DNA from: Eumeta japonica
Taxonomy: Eukaryota > Arthropoda > Insecta > Lepidoptera > Psychidae
Direction of reading: 5' to 3'
DNA length: 64,000 nt
Assembly: GCA_005406025.1 (NCBI GenBank)
Contig: BGZK01000010.1
Span: 62,001-126,000, forward strand
This document shows positions 1 to 13,575 of the stretch, in pieces. The translations under genes and the position numbers were made by a program. The notes under the pieces were generated by a model. It worked only from the letters and a program-made list of their open reading frames with translations, had not been told where the DNA came from and did no database searches. Every line of letters begins with the position of its first letter. Within the stretch, counting starts at the first letter, position 1.

Positions 1-1559
1 ATTAAGTACAAACGTATTATATTTAAGGTTTAGAATGTGATTTGATGTCATAACAATTGATAAAAAAGATATGGGGACAATAGACTGTTTGTCAGGTTAA
101 CGATTTTTAAAATATTGTCAACTACAGTAGTGTTCATTGTTGATTACAGGAATTGATATGATTTTCCATTTATCATGGTCATCAGGACAAATAAAAATTA
201 AACGCACTGCAACAACGGCAAGTGCTTATATTCATCTGATCCTATCGTGTTTAAGTATGCAGTTGGTACGGTCCAAGGTACAATCAGGTCTGTTGTACCT
301 CGCACAGGTTTCCAGCTTTATAGAAAATCCACAAATTTTATTATTGCATTACATGATTGAATTAGTGATTGTTCTACATATGCATATTTGACACATATTA
401 TTTTTACCATTTATTTTTTAAAACGAAAATGTTAAAAACTGGCTTAGGTACAATAGGTTTCCCTACATTTCTACATATAACCAGTTTGTTTGATATTCAT
501 ATTATATAACGTATTAGATGAATATTATGTAATCTCGTTCTATAATAATAATTTCATACAATAATTTTTACCCAGAGAGTTAGTTCAAGAGACAAGTTTT
601 AAAATAATTACCTGTTAATACACAGATTATGGATACGAGTATCAATAAATAATTTATTTAAAAAATAATCTTCGGATAATTTGTAACTTTAAATAAAAAG
701 ACGTAATAATATTTGTTTATGAAAACTATATAATCAAAGAAAAAAAAAAACTGTTTCTATGTGCACTGTAATTATTGAACTGATAAAAAACAGCTATTTA
801 TTTCTATATTTTGTAATCTAGATTTGTCACATTAATTTTGTAATTTAGAACAGATAGCGGTAATAGTATAATGACATTCTATTTAAAATAAAAAAAAACA
901 CTGTTACGCATTAAGTCTACATATGATTATTTTCTATTTATTTGCAACCAAAAACCGCCCAACAACTTCAACAATAAAGTGTAACATGTCCGATATTTAC
1001 TCTGTGATTTTCTAACAGATGGCGCAAAGAACGATATAGTTTAAACATCACACATGCATGTCTATTTATCTTAATCTTATTGTTAATATGTCTTAGTAGT
1101 TTTGTAATTTCTGAGAGATGACATTAGTAATTTAATAACATTGTAGTTGATAAAGTATTATGTAAACATTGTTATGTGGTATTTTTTAGAATACTTGTAT
1201 TCGATATGGTATACTTATTAGTGAAAACATGGAAATAATCTAAGAGTTCACTTCAAAGAAAACGAAATGTTTATTGTATGTTGTGAGTATATTTACAAAA
1301 ATATTTTACAGGTGAAGTATTTTGTAGGTAAATAAAAATACAAGAGGAAAACATATACTTACTTACAATTCCTGGGAATCCCGAACCTGGGTTCAACTGT
1401 CGAGGGATTGTCGAAGGTTGATAATTCTTTTATGAGTGTCTTCATAAGATGAAAGTATACCTTTTTATACTACGATTTCTTGGAATGCAATGACGATGAC
1501 AAACTAGGAAATATTCGATGTATTACATTACATCAGGGGTAGTTACGTACTTCTATTAT

Positions 1560-1746
1560 CAGTGGCGGCGCTAGGCGTCGGCGACCGCCGACGGCCTCGC
1601 GCCTGAAGGGGCCTCGCAAACAAAAAAGTTTTGCCTACAAGTTATTAAAAAGAGGCCTCGCAAAAAGGTTTGCCTACAAGTTATTAAAAAGAGGCCTCGC
1701 AAACCTGATGTCGCCGACGTCCACGAGTGGTGTAGCGCCGCCACTG
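1560..1746. mobile_element. hAT-type MITE with 8-bp target duplication
   Basis: A 187-bp element bounded by CAGTGGCGGCGCTA and its inverse TAGCGCCGCCACTG (14-bp terminal inverted repeats). It is flanked on both sides by TCTATTAT (1552-1559 and 1747-1754), an 8-bp target-site duplication typical of the hAT superfamily. Inside, a segment of about 40 bp starting GAGGCCTCGCAAA is repeated in tandem roughly 2.3 times. It has no coding capacity, so it depended on transposase supplied in trans. Confidence 0.9.
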
Positions 1747-2966
1747 TCTATTATGATTCTCGACAATGTGGAACGAGAACGAAACGAGAACGGAGATCCG
1801 AAGTGGATTCGGAGTCATAATTATAAGGAAAAAAGGCCTAGAATGAAATCAAGATCGCAATTTTGATGGAGGTCGTCAAATAGTTAATGATCCTATATTT
1901 TGTAACTCTACTGAAAATGGCAAATGTTCATAAATATAGGAAACTATAAAGATTTCTTCTAAAATTAATGGGAATGCCAAATAAATAAATGGTCTTTTAA
2001 TGCAATATTTTTATTTATTTAATATATACCTACTCACAATCTAAATATATTTTTATTATTACTACTTACAATAAATAAAAAAAGTGGTAAATCTCTAGTG
2101 TTTATGCTTATACAAAAATGAAAATAAAAAATCAATAAAGTATCATACAAAACAGAAGAAAAAAAAAATTTGAGGTTAATTGTAGGTAGATATGCTAAAA
2201 GAGTAAAATTATCACATATAAAAAGATATAAATGACTTAGTTTTCATTTATATAATGCTACGTTCCATAAAAATTACACTAATTAGGTATGTGAATTACA
2301 CTCAGGCATTTATCAGTAAAAATATTTTAAATTTAATAAGCATGTACCTAACGGGTAAACTGGTAGATATTTATATATTTATACATTTATGTACATAAAG
2401 TTTATTTACATATTTTAATAGGTACATTCAGATCCTGGACCTAGTACAATTTTCAGTGAGTAGTTGATTTTCAATTCTTCCATATAAAAGTCAGTCAATC
2501 AATGAAATAATAATAAGTAAATATTTTCATGTGACATCTGTTTGCATGTTAATTTACAACACTGATTGGATAATAAATTAAAATGATAAGAAATTAAATA
2601 ATTATAAAAACACTGGACGTATTTAGCAAATTTAAAGTTCAACGAGGCATTATGTCGTAATTGTACATTAAAGCAAAGAGCATATTAACGAAGTATCTAT
2701 ATTTCATTGAACATTACATTTAAACACATATATTTGTACATAAAGGAAAACCATACCTGTAATAGTTAAAAAGAAAATCACGTCACAGTGAATAATTAAT
2801 ATATTCCTAAACTGCACATTGACCGATTTTTACCTCTATGAGCATAGATTAAAGAAAACTTGTCTGTTCTTATCACGACGTGAAATGTAATATATGGTTT
2901 GTTCTCGGCTAAGTAGGTTTTTGTAGTTTTTCGAACGATTCGCGCAACAGCATAAATAAACTATTG

Positions 2967-3028
2967 ATAAATTACACTCTACTACAAAGGTGATTTCTCA
3001 ATCACCTTTGTAGTAGAGTGTAATTTAT
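2967..3028. repeat. Perfect 28-bp inverted repeat with 6-nt loop
   Basis: The left arm 2967-2994 (ATAAATTACACTCTACTACA...) is the exact reverse complement of the right arm 3001-3028, separated by TTCTCA. No terminal motif or target duplication is visible. It could be a fold-back repeat remnant, a DNA palindrome formed by a replication error, or a transcribed hairpin. Confidence 0.9.
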
Positions 3029-3799
3029 AAGTTTCACAATCATTTATTGATTATATTAACTAATAAATTTGAATAATTACGTACAAACTTCAATGCAATA
3101 TGGTGATATACTTCCTGGATCTTATGAATCGATTCCCGTTAACTCAGCCGTATCTTAATGGAAATAAAAAGATAATTTCAATATTTTAAAATATTTTGTC
3201 GAAATCGTCGGATAGTGAATTATCACATAGTAACGCCATTCAACCATCACATCACCTAATTAAACTACCTAGCAATGTTTTGCATTCCTAGCAATGGTTT
3301 GCTAATGTTTTGTTACATTTTGAAACTGGCAGTTAATGGTCACATGTAAAACACCGTTCGGATAAATTGATCTGGTTCTCCGAATTTCACAAAATTTCGC
3401 ATCAAATTTTATAAAACACATTTATTTTACACAAAAATCTAAATGTCTAAAATTAACATTCAATAATCATGAAACGACAATCGATTATTTGGAATATCAT
3501 AATCAACATGCTGTTTTAAATTTATTTGGAAATTCGTATTTTTGTCATTTAAAATAAGCAGTTTTTGACATGTCATAACGCTATTAATACAATTTAATAT
3601 GCAGCTTTAGTCCCCAAAAAAGTAAATATTCTGTGATTTCATTGACAAGAATTCATTATCTTATAAATTTTATAAATTAACACGTACCGTGCAATGATGC
3701 TTAGATACTCTGTAACGACAGTAATATTTTCATAAAGACGAGTAAAACCTCTTTTCAGAAGAGACAGCGTGCAAGTATGAGAAAAAAATTTACATGTTC

Positions 3800-4313
3800 T
3801 GTTATTTTTATTTCGTAGTGAAAATTGTCACTCTACAATCCATGGAAAATTGCTTGTTAAAAAGTACCTACACAATCAAATTTCGTCGTTATTACGTTGG
3901 TCCTCATGATTGGAAATTCATTATACGATTGGTACATCAGTATCATAGTGTCATATCGGAAGGCAAGTCGTTCAAGTTCATGCCAAAAAAAAGTATCACA
4001 CCGATTATGTGTGTCGGTCTTATAAAATTAAAACCCTAATGCAAGATTAGCGGCACGTCATACGTGCTGTGTAAATTCACACTAAATTAGCATAAATTAT
4101 TATGTTAAACCGTATTACGCAGATTCGCGTTTGCGTCGTTACTAGCAAGTTATAGTCCTACATTAAATTTCAGTGACACGTCGCACGTGTTACACACGTC
4201 ACACCAGACGGGCATAGATAAGTAGAGTGCGGCGACAGGAGCGCCATCTCAGATGGGTGAGGTGTTCACGCGCCGTAGAGTGTCACGCTGGCGATAAGTT
4301 AGGCGAGGCGGCA
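3800..4313 (-). other. Putative 3' UTR of the Islet gene
   Basis: Sequence directly after the stop codon on the minus strand. An AATAAA hexamer occurs on the minus strand at 3807-3812, about 500 nt past the stop, and others occur further on; in DNA this AT-rich they may be chance. The first 120 nt after the stop stay GC-richer than the surroundings. The transcript end cannot be fixed from sequence alone. Confidence 0.4.
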
Positions 4314-4424
4314 CTAGGGCGACGGCGGGAGGCTGTCGTCGCTCTCCAAGTACGTGACGTAGTTGTCCTCCTGCCCGTGCGCAGGGCGCGGCGGGGGGAG
4401 GGACGGCACGTCATAGCCATGCAT
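4314..4424 (-). CDS. tup: Islet terminal exon with stop codon
   Basis: The acceptor ACGATTTTCAG is followed by [36 protein letters not shown] and TAG at 4314-4316. The MHGYDVP and [10 protein letters not shown] blocks resemble the C-terminus of insect Tailup and differ from the vertebrate ISL1 tail. A plus-strand ORF across 4227-4454 is the antisense shadow of this exon. Confidence 0.92.
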   Translation of the reverse strand: MHGYDVPSLPPPRPAHGQEDNYVTYLESDDSLPPSP

Positions 4425-7400
4425 CTGAAAATCGTAGAACACCTGTCCATTTAATTATTTCAACATTCTTGCTCCTTATAATAAATTTTGATAATTCAAA
4501 ATATATTTTAAATATTTTAACAGATTAGAAGAACATGGGCAACGGTAGTTGACATACTCAATTACTTGTTTGCTATTGTTATATAATGACCCTATCGAGA
4601 GTTCAAAGATTGAGTTAAATGAAAGAAAACACCTAGAAAAGCAGAAGACTTATATACAAAAACACGAACAAACAATAAATCGCTACGGAATCACTTAAAC
4701 ACTTTTCGTTGATCGCATTTGAATTGTGAACGAAATGATCGTAAAAACAAAAATCTACCTGCAGACTGATATTTATACTTGTCGAATAGCCGTCTAGAAC
4801 GTTCTGTGAATTTAAATAAATTGGTAATTTATCTAGAACAAATAAATCATACGCATATCCCGTCTGACATAAATAAGAAAGATCTATTGATTCTCGAAAA
4901 TTTAACCCCAAAAAATAAATTCATTTAAAAAGAATGCAAACACACGTCAAAAACTCTGACAGAGGTAAAGATAACGCGCAGTTAATGATGATATTTGGAA
5001 TATTTTTTCTACCGGAAATTATTTCGCACTTTTAATTTACTTTTAGCTTGCGAGCGCAATTCGCACCGCTATGAAAAGAATAATTTACACTTGGGGAAGT
5101 AATAAATGTTTTCACTTTCATAAAAACATTTTTAAGTTACTAGCTCAGTCCAAGGCTGCATCCGCGTGGATAAGCAATCTTGCTCGAGGTTTACATTTTT
5201 ATTAAAATCACAATACTAAACCTGAGACTAATCCATTACCAGTAACGATCTTAATCCTAATCCCGATTTTAACACTCTCTCTTTCCCGCTTGTTCTTTCT
5301 TTCTCACTTTCGTTTTTCATCCCCTTTATTGTCTCACTTTATTTCTTCCTCTGACCCCGTCCCTCCCCTCTCCAAGCAAAACAAACAAACATAAACAACT
5401 AAAAAAATATAATAAGAATTACTTTTTTATTGCTTAGTTACTATCAAAAAAGACAAACTAATAAATACGTAAACAGTAACTTTTATTTTGTATGAAAAAG
5501 AGTTTTAATGAAGGTGTTCATAAAAATCGGTTATATTATTGTCGAGTAAGAAAACATACAGTAAAAAAGACAGAGATAGATAAAAAATAACTCGTGTTTT
5601 ATGCGAAATGCGTTCTACTAATATGTTAAATTTTATAAAAATTGGTTTCAACATTATTGAGATATAAGAAAATATATAGACTAATGGATAGACAGACACA
5701 CAAAACATAGTCCATGCCTTTTGTTAGGATTCAAGCAACGTTCATTTCCAATTTCATTAAAATTGATGTAGCGGCTTACCAATGAAAACATAACAAAGAG
5801 ACAGTGCTATTTTTGCACTTATAATTTTTATCAAAGATCGAAAACGCTAGTAAATAGAAAAAGCATATTTTCTGTAGCATATTTTGTTGCTTCGGTGGTC
5901 ATAGCGACGAAAGACAGTGCTCTCGAGAATGATCCGCTTCGGCATAACTACCTGGTTGACGAGCTGTTGGAAGGCGGCGCTGTGGTGAGGAGCCCTGTCC
6001 AGGTCCGCGTGCAGCGCGAAGTCCGAAAGGGCCTTCCAGGGCGGCTGGTACGCCGTCACCTCCAGGGCCATGGAGCCCGTGGGTTCGTGCCTGACCGGCG
6101 ACCCGGCGACTAGCGGCACCCCCATCGACATGTACCCGAGGCGACGGCCTTCCTGTGACAGTCCACAAGATTATTTTTGTTGACGTCATTTTTAATGGTA
6201 ATATTTCATAAATTATTATTTAGAAATAGATATTTGGGTAGACAATAATTATTTACTCAAGATAATGTATTAATAGGTCAATTTAGAATTACACTTTTTG
6301 GATCCTTATTTTAAAGGTTGTCATTTTTAGAAAAATACAACAGCAAAAATATTTTTTTATTGTTTGTCTACCCTTTTCAGTTTCTTTTTTTTTATATCAC
6401 AATAGGAACATATATCAACGCTAATCTAAAAAACGCCTTGACTCCAAATCAGCTAAGAGCAAATGATTAGAACAGACATTTCTAATAATATGTTTCTAGT
6501 GTTCATAAGCTATCGTCGTTTTCAGATTTGCTTCGACTTTTCAGTAACAGACAATTCAAATACAAATACTTCGAATTTCAGAAACAAAGTTGTAAACAAA
6601 TAATACTTGTATCTGTCAAAATAGTGGTGCCCGCTATCGAAGAAATTTAAATATTGTCTATTGTCTTCGGGTACCACATCGTAAATTTAGCAGTTTTGTT
6701 TTTCCTAAAATTGAGGAACTCTAAGGTCTAGAACCTAGGTACGCTATTGTAACTACGCATGCAGAGCTTCGATATTTGTCATACAGTTTTTTTTATGAAT
6801 AAAACAATAAATACACTAAGACTGAGGCTGTAAGTAGATAATATTATAAAACTGTGATAAGGCTGTCAAGATATATTTACAGATATTGTTGGAAAACTAA
6901 TTAGGATTGATTACTTGGAGGATCATAAACCCAAAATAATGGTTTTGGAAGCTTGTTTGTTATGACATCATACAAAAAAAAACCCGGTGAACGGATTTCC
7001 GAGTAGTTTCAATTTGATGGTCGGAAGTCGAACTGAAAATCTAATCATCGTTTCATTTAACTTTGTAATCAAAAGTTAAATAACAGTAAGGAGACATCAC
7101 AGATCTCAACTCAAAACGACTTAAACACACTTCTGTAACATTCGTTAATAATTTGATGCAAGATCTTCCATTTCAGATGTTCAATTTAAAACAAGGCCCT
7201 TCTTTGATAGCCAACCGATGTGGTCTGTTTCTTAAGACACAGTTGCCAATATTTCGGTCACAAGCGTAGCGTCTTTAAACTTCTTTGGTCTGTCCACTCT
7301 CATTCATTCTTTCCGGATGGCTCAATCGTTTTATCCTATCCATCTGTCAAGGACACCTTAGTTTACATCTATGTTTTAAAGATGCCCTACTTAAACACTG

Positions 7401-10400
7401 TACATCTCCTTGTATGGGCAAATTTCGTTGTAGTATTATACCTGTTTATATTTAAAAAATAAAGGTTAAATTTACTTTTCACTTAAAGCTCTTTTTTAAT
7501 TATTATATTTTCTTATGCCCGTAATCATGTAGCTAATCGTCAGATTAGTGTGTGCAGACCGTGTCTATGCCCAATCAACAACTTCACCTACAGTCATTAA
7601 TTTTTAAGTATTTAAAAAACTTTAAATGTCTACCGTCAATCAACCTCATGTCTAAGAAGCTTAAACAAGTATTGGCCCATTTTGGTATATAGCACCTGCG
7701 TTGGACTGGAGGCGACTAAAAAGCCCACCTTCTCCTGCTGCATCTGCATTTTGAGCTGCATTGTCTTCTTCTTGTCCTTGCACCTTTTATTCTGAAACCA
7801 GACGCGTATGACGCGGGGGCTCAGACCGGTCATTTCCACTAGTTGCTCCTTCATTAAAGCGTCCGGACGGGGATTGGCAGCATAGCACGTCCTGTGACAA
7901 CAAATATTGAACGTTATGAACTCAAGATATTTAATAGTCCTTAAATTTAACCACGGCTTAGTTCAAATTATAAAAAGATATTTGTTTCGGGCGAACAATA
8001 CGCTTACAACTTAATTTTACTAATTTTCGGATTAGGCTTAAAAACTTGAGTTGCTGGTGTCTCGACACAAAGGAAGCTTCAAGAGAAGCGCTTTGTGCCA
8101 GATTCTATCAATTAACTTCGCTGTTTCCAAACTAACAGTCAAAGCTTTCCCTTGCTTTTAATTACCTCCACCTAACGAAGGATCAATCAAGAATGTTGGA
8201 CGGGTGTCGGCGTTCGCCTTTTTTAAGGATAGGTTGTACGAAAGAATTTTCCAGGAATTCGAGAATATGGTCAAAAGAATGAGAGTCGAAACAAGCGCGT
8301 TAAAACCTATGCCAATTCGGAAGCGCATATTTTAAGCATGAAAGGTTTTGCATAAATACCCCTCGATTTGTCGATGTTTAGGAAAAAAGTGCTATAAGTA
8401 TGGATACCCGTGTAAGGGGGATACACGCAATAGAGTTCCCTTATAGGATAATGGGCTGTAATTCTGGGCCCCAATTATGACCAATAGATGGGCTTTCTCT
8501 TTTGCAATGTCGATCAACGATCCATTATCTCTGCGCAAAGATGGAAAGAATGATTGACAAAAACTACCTTGGATAGCTTAAGTAAGAAATTTGAAAGATA
8601 GTACGTCAGCACCTCATCAATTCTGCCAATGTGCACAGACCAGTTTATTTCCTATTTCTAAATCCTTAAGGCGGAATTGCACCTCTTTTTGATCAGGTCG
8701 GCATTTGTTTCCCCAGTTACAATGCAATTCGCACAGGCTTGGTAGCATTTTAATTTACAGCAAGATGTCGTTTTGCAAGGCTTACCAAACTAGGCTTGAC
8801 ATTTGCCACCTATGGGCACCACAGACTTCGGAATATATAGATCTATTATGGCCTTTAGCCCAACTGTGGCAATGAAGTCAGCGCAGACATTAGAATCGTC
8901 GAACTTAAAGCAAACTTGTCCCCGTGGATTAGATTATAGATGATACGCATCATATCCCAGTCTGATGATCTGTAGTACCAAAAACGGCATTTGCTTGCTG
9001 GAATTGACCACGGTGGCCATATAGACACTACACTAAATCAGATAGTGGTTTGACGATCCGAGTAGATCATTAACGTAAACTTTATAAATGTTGGAGTGCG
9101 AGGTCAGCAGAAGATCCAGTAAGGATGAGGTATGGTTTACATTCGGCACTCATATGTGTGACAGTATTGATGCCACCAGACCATAGACCAAGCCAAAGTC
9201 GTGTACAGATCTTGATAGTGCGTGGTCCGAGCTATTCTTAGTGGTGGGCATTGAAGTTACCTAAAACTACGTTCTCTGCGGAATGAATTCGATCTAGCGC
9301 ATAAAAAATCTTATTTTTTTGCAGTATAAGACAAACATATATACTTTCCTATGATTTTCAGTATAATATTCTTTCATCAATTTAATATAATCCGTTATGT
9401 ATACTTATGAGATTAAGTTTAGTAATTTATGTCCCTATTGTAAACCACCGCTGTATCTGTGCTGTGTGGGGTCTATGGCGGCAGTAATTGTTTTTCAGAA
9501 CGGAATGTTGAAGAATTAAAACACATTATTAGTAGTTTTATTTGAACTTCATTTGAAATGTTTACATTTCTAATTACTAATTAAACTTATCTAATTCTTA
9601 ATAGGAAACAGAGAGCTTTGTTGGCTGATATGTACTTACAGATTCTATTGTATAAATATTTTAATGTATAAAGTATTACTTTGCGAAAATCCATGATTAG
9701 ACGCTTGCGTGCGACATACAGTGACATGCAGAATGCAACCCACCGTTACCCTCAAATGTGTTCTTCCATTACGAATCCTCATCCAACTAATGGAATATTA
9801 ACTCGGATTTCAAATTCAAAATATTTTTATTTCGTAGATTATACACTTGAAATAAGTCATATTTTTTTCCAAATTTACACTTTAGCACTCGTTCAGAAGG
9901 CAGTTTTTCCTCAAGAAAAACGAGCAAGAAATTTAAGGGTAGTTCTTTTCTAATCTCATTACGCATAACCAAAAGTTATCTAAATCCAAAATCATTGATG
10001 AACGAAACAGCCTGGTAAGAAGTCGAGCCACTTATGCCCACGGATATTTGTTTTCTAAACGTTCCGATATTGTGTAATGCTCTTTTTTATTGAATGATTC
10101 TTTATTAATGCTCTTACCTTTATATAAAGGCAAATCTTATGTATCAACAAAGACCCTATTGAACATGCGCACACAGAGCCCCTAAATAAATTTGTGACTT
10201 TGCAAAGTCGACTAATATTTAGTTTATTTTTATTTCTGGCACAGATTTTATGCTGGATGCCAGAAATAAGATTTTGATTTCCTTAAACTTACTTTCGAGG
10301 GATACACGACGCCCGTGCTTGTAAATTGTGTGAACGGCCTGCTTTTGCATTACGAAAATTTTATGACAATCAGCGGCATGTCCTCAGAGCAAGATGTTAT

Positions 10401-13400
10401 ACGTGATCAAGCTATGGAAACAGCCAAAATAAAAAATAATATAGCGCTTTTGATGTTTTATAAATTTCATATTTGTTTAGTGCATAGGTGGTAAAGCTAA
10501 GCCTTTTCGTCAACTTATTGATGCGAGGACCTTATTGAAGCCTGAGAATGGAGTAATTCCCAAGAATAAGATAGAATTAATATCTAATTCTGCGTTTTGT
10601 ACTGAAATAGTTCCCGGAACCATATCTTACGTTTGGAAGTGAGGAATTTATACATTTTGTTTATATTTCATGAAGAAGTTTGTTTTTGCCGTAAAACATC
10701 TCTACCTAAGAGATAGCATTATTCACATCCTCATAAGCGGGCCGTAGTCTTTTAATTCTGAATAACAAAAAATGTCGTCTATGAACAGTACTATCTAATG
10801 AACATCCTCAACAAAGATGCGTAAGTAATTTATATTGACTAGAAATAGAAAGGGTCCAAGAAGTGATCTCTGTGGTACACCCATGTGGACTATAGAGCCA
10901 GATGATCTCATGTCATTGACATCAACCCTCTAAGCCCTGTTCGTCAAATATGATTTCAGGAGGCCGAGTGTCCGAAGGGTTGCCTTTCAAATCAATGTTC
11001 AATGCACAAAATAAATTATGCATTTCGTAGTCTCAATGTGCTGTCGGTAATTTTCACCTTGCACCGTGGCTAAATGTTGCCTATGGGTCTAAAATCAAAA
11101 CGAAGTTGTGTTCAGCAATCCATAATAAACTAAATATTACAAACACAATTACCAAAAACGAATATTAAAGAGATACATAATTTACTTGATAATAGTCTAA
11201 TACATGTGGCCGCTAATTAGAATTATTTGTTATTATTTCCAGTAGTAATACGTCTAGATATTGATTAAGATTTATGATACTCATTGACATGTAGATCACA
11301 CTCAAAATTTCTCGAATTGGCCGTTTAGAAACTAAAATAGTAAAACATATTTAAATTTAGAAATTACACCAAAAAAGTATATTATATACTAGTGAAAATT
11401 TTGAAAATTGAATAGGCTTCATGTTTTCTGTTGATCAACTTTAATGGACAGCCGCGTTGCGGTGCAAAATGGAATTCTTTGCCAACCTTATTATGTATGT
11501 ATATTGTATTCATCTGTTATTTGTTTTTATTAATTGGCAACAAAAAGAAAATTGTTTGTATAATGTCAACGTGAATTTAATGCGAGAAAATTTTCAAGCT
11601 ATGATTTTTTATGAATTCCGTTGCCATTTAAACTAATAAGATTTCTTTTGTAACAGATTTCGGCTGACCTTTCATGATGAAGCTCCGTCCCTTGATTCTG
11701 TTTATAACTAGTTTAACTGGTTCAAACGTGGTCTCACTAATGTGACTGACGATCTGCGTGAGGAACGTCCTTCTATGGCGACGACCAGAAACACATCAGT
11801 GCTGTGTGACTCTACCAGCAGATTCGGACAAACTTAGGCATCGTTATGAGTCCAGTGCACAATATCCTTCATGAATACTTACTGGGCAAGAAGGTTTGCA
11901 CTCGGTGGATACTTCATAATGTGACCGAAGTTCAAAAACTTCGTCGTGTTGATTAGTGCCGTGAAATGATGCAAAAATTTGCCGGTGGTGACTCAAATGC
12001 TGTGTGCGACATGGTCACAGGTGACGAAAACTGGACTTACTGTTACGATTCCGATACCAAAAGACACTCTGGTCGCTGGTTTTCTTTCGAGGAGTTTCCT
12101 ACTAAAGTAAAATGAGGTCGATGTGTCGGAAAAATATGGTGGCCTCTTCCTTCGGAATGATAGGTTAATATGCAAGAATTATTTTAGAAGGAAAAGTCAC
12201 TGCAGATCGATACACTAACAATTGCTTGCTTCTTGTTTTGGAAAAAGTTCGGGAATTTTTTGATTATCTAAGTACTTTCAGTTTGACCCACACACACGCC
12301 GAGACGTTAAATCTGACAGCCTGCGCCTCACCTCAGGGTGTGCAGCTGCTTCTCGTTGAGCACCGTGCGCACCCTGGTCGGCTTGCCGTCCGCCGTGTTC
12401 GTGACTCGCGCCCTCCCGCCCTTGTGCGAGCCGGATTCGCTTCCGGAATCTGAAATCGTGTATTTCATTTTCTTATCATTCTAAATACATGCATCTACAC
12501 AAATTTTAAAAAGAAATGGATTTGGTTTCTCATTATGTATTAAAAGTTTGTTCATTAGTGTTTTTTTTTTTTGTAACAAATAATGGTAAGAATTGTAGAG
12601 ATTTCTGCATATTTTATTTATGGCAGTAAAGGTGCTCCCAAGAGGATATAAGTGGTCTACATATCATTTTGAGGAATGAGCGTTAAATTATTTTATGTTA
12701 CAGTCATTTAAAAATGATATTGTATCGGTTCTATATATCATAAAATATGCGTATTCATATATTTATTTAACATTGCAAGAATCCAACTGATTCATCAACG
12801 TTCAGACTGAATCGTTGTTCCTATAGACTTGAAGAAAAACTATTTGGTTGAATCAAAGGTAGGTCTTGGTTCGGTTCCAACAAAAAGGTAAAATTTAAAT
12901 GCCATCCAATAAAAAATAATATATCAATGCTGTCATCGCTATAATACCCAGGATAGCCTGCATATTATCTGCATTGTGACTTATAAATTAATAGTTTATA
13001 ATACATATTTCATCCAAATCCGTTAAATGGTTACATGATAAAGAAAATGTATTAACTGTGCAGATTACTTATTTGCGCACGTGTCCAAACCACTCTACTA
13101 TTCTGTATCTATGAATGTGTTATAGTTATGATGTCGCCCGCTATCCATTATTGTCTATGGTTATCGCTGTCAATGGGCCGCACGTTATTGCGGTAGCGTA
13201 ATACGCATTTTGATACATATCGCGTCCATTTCAAATTATCATTGACTCACTTCTATAACGTATTGTATTGCGTTGGCGTGGTCGGACAGCCAATTCTTCT
13301 ACCGGGACGTCATAATAAATATCACATCACTGATGCAAACTTTGTGGATTATAGTTAATAAACTTATTGAAGTTATGGTTCTTTAGATGAGATGAGAAAA

Positions 13401-13543
13401 TATGTTTATAATGCATTTTTAAGAGGGAAGGGATGTACCAATTAGCACGCTATGAAGCGAAGTTCGTACGGTTTGAAGTTACTAAGATTGGTTCGCAATG
13501 ACGTATCGGTTAGGCGTTCATTGCAATTGATGATTATGCAAAT

Positions 13544-13575
<32 letters not shown>

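Larger units (their letters stand above)
1..3799. other. AT-rich DNA downstream of the Islet gene
   Basis: No convincing exon on either strand; the only ORF above 80 codons (137-391) shows no recognisable motif or codon bias. The stretch holds a hAT-type MITE at 1560-1746 and a perfect hairpin at 2967-3028. The rest is A/T runs and unremarkable AT-rich sequence. Confidence 0.6.
7892..12331 (-). other. Islet intron splitting the homeodomain, rich in transposon fossils
   Basis: A 4.4-kb GT-AG intron interrupting the Arg codon after KQLHTL. It contains a LINE remnant at 8040-9300 (minus), a second reverse-transcriptase remnant at 10695-10990 (minus), a diverged interspersed repeat at about 9885-10210, and a mariner transposase remnant at 11658-12257 (plus). 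The remainder is AT-rich without assignable features. Confidence 0.85.

Noticed and set aside
2967..3028. CRISPR-like or terminator hairpin
   Set aside because: There is a single palindrome with no repeat-spacer array, in a eukaryotic intergenic setting.
4227..4454. Plus-strand ORF
   Set aside because: Antisense shadow of the terminal Islet exon.
5899..6189. Alternative-frame 96-codon ORF over the partner-binding exon
   Set aside because: Frame-shifted shadow; the true frame matches Islet proteins.
7220..7462. 80-codon hydrophobic plus-strand ORF inside an Islet intron
   Set aside because: No recognisable motif, no promoter or splice context; likely chance in AT-rich DNA.
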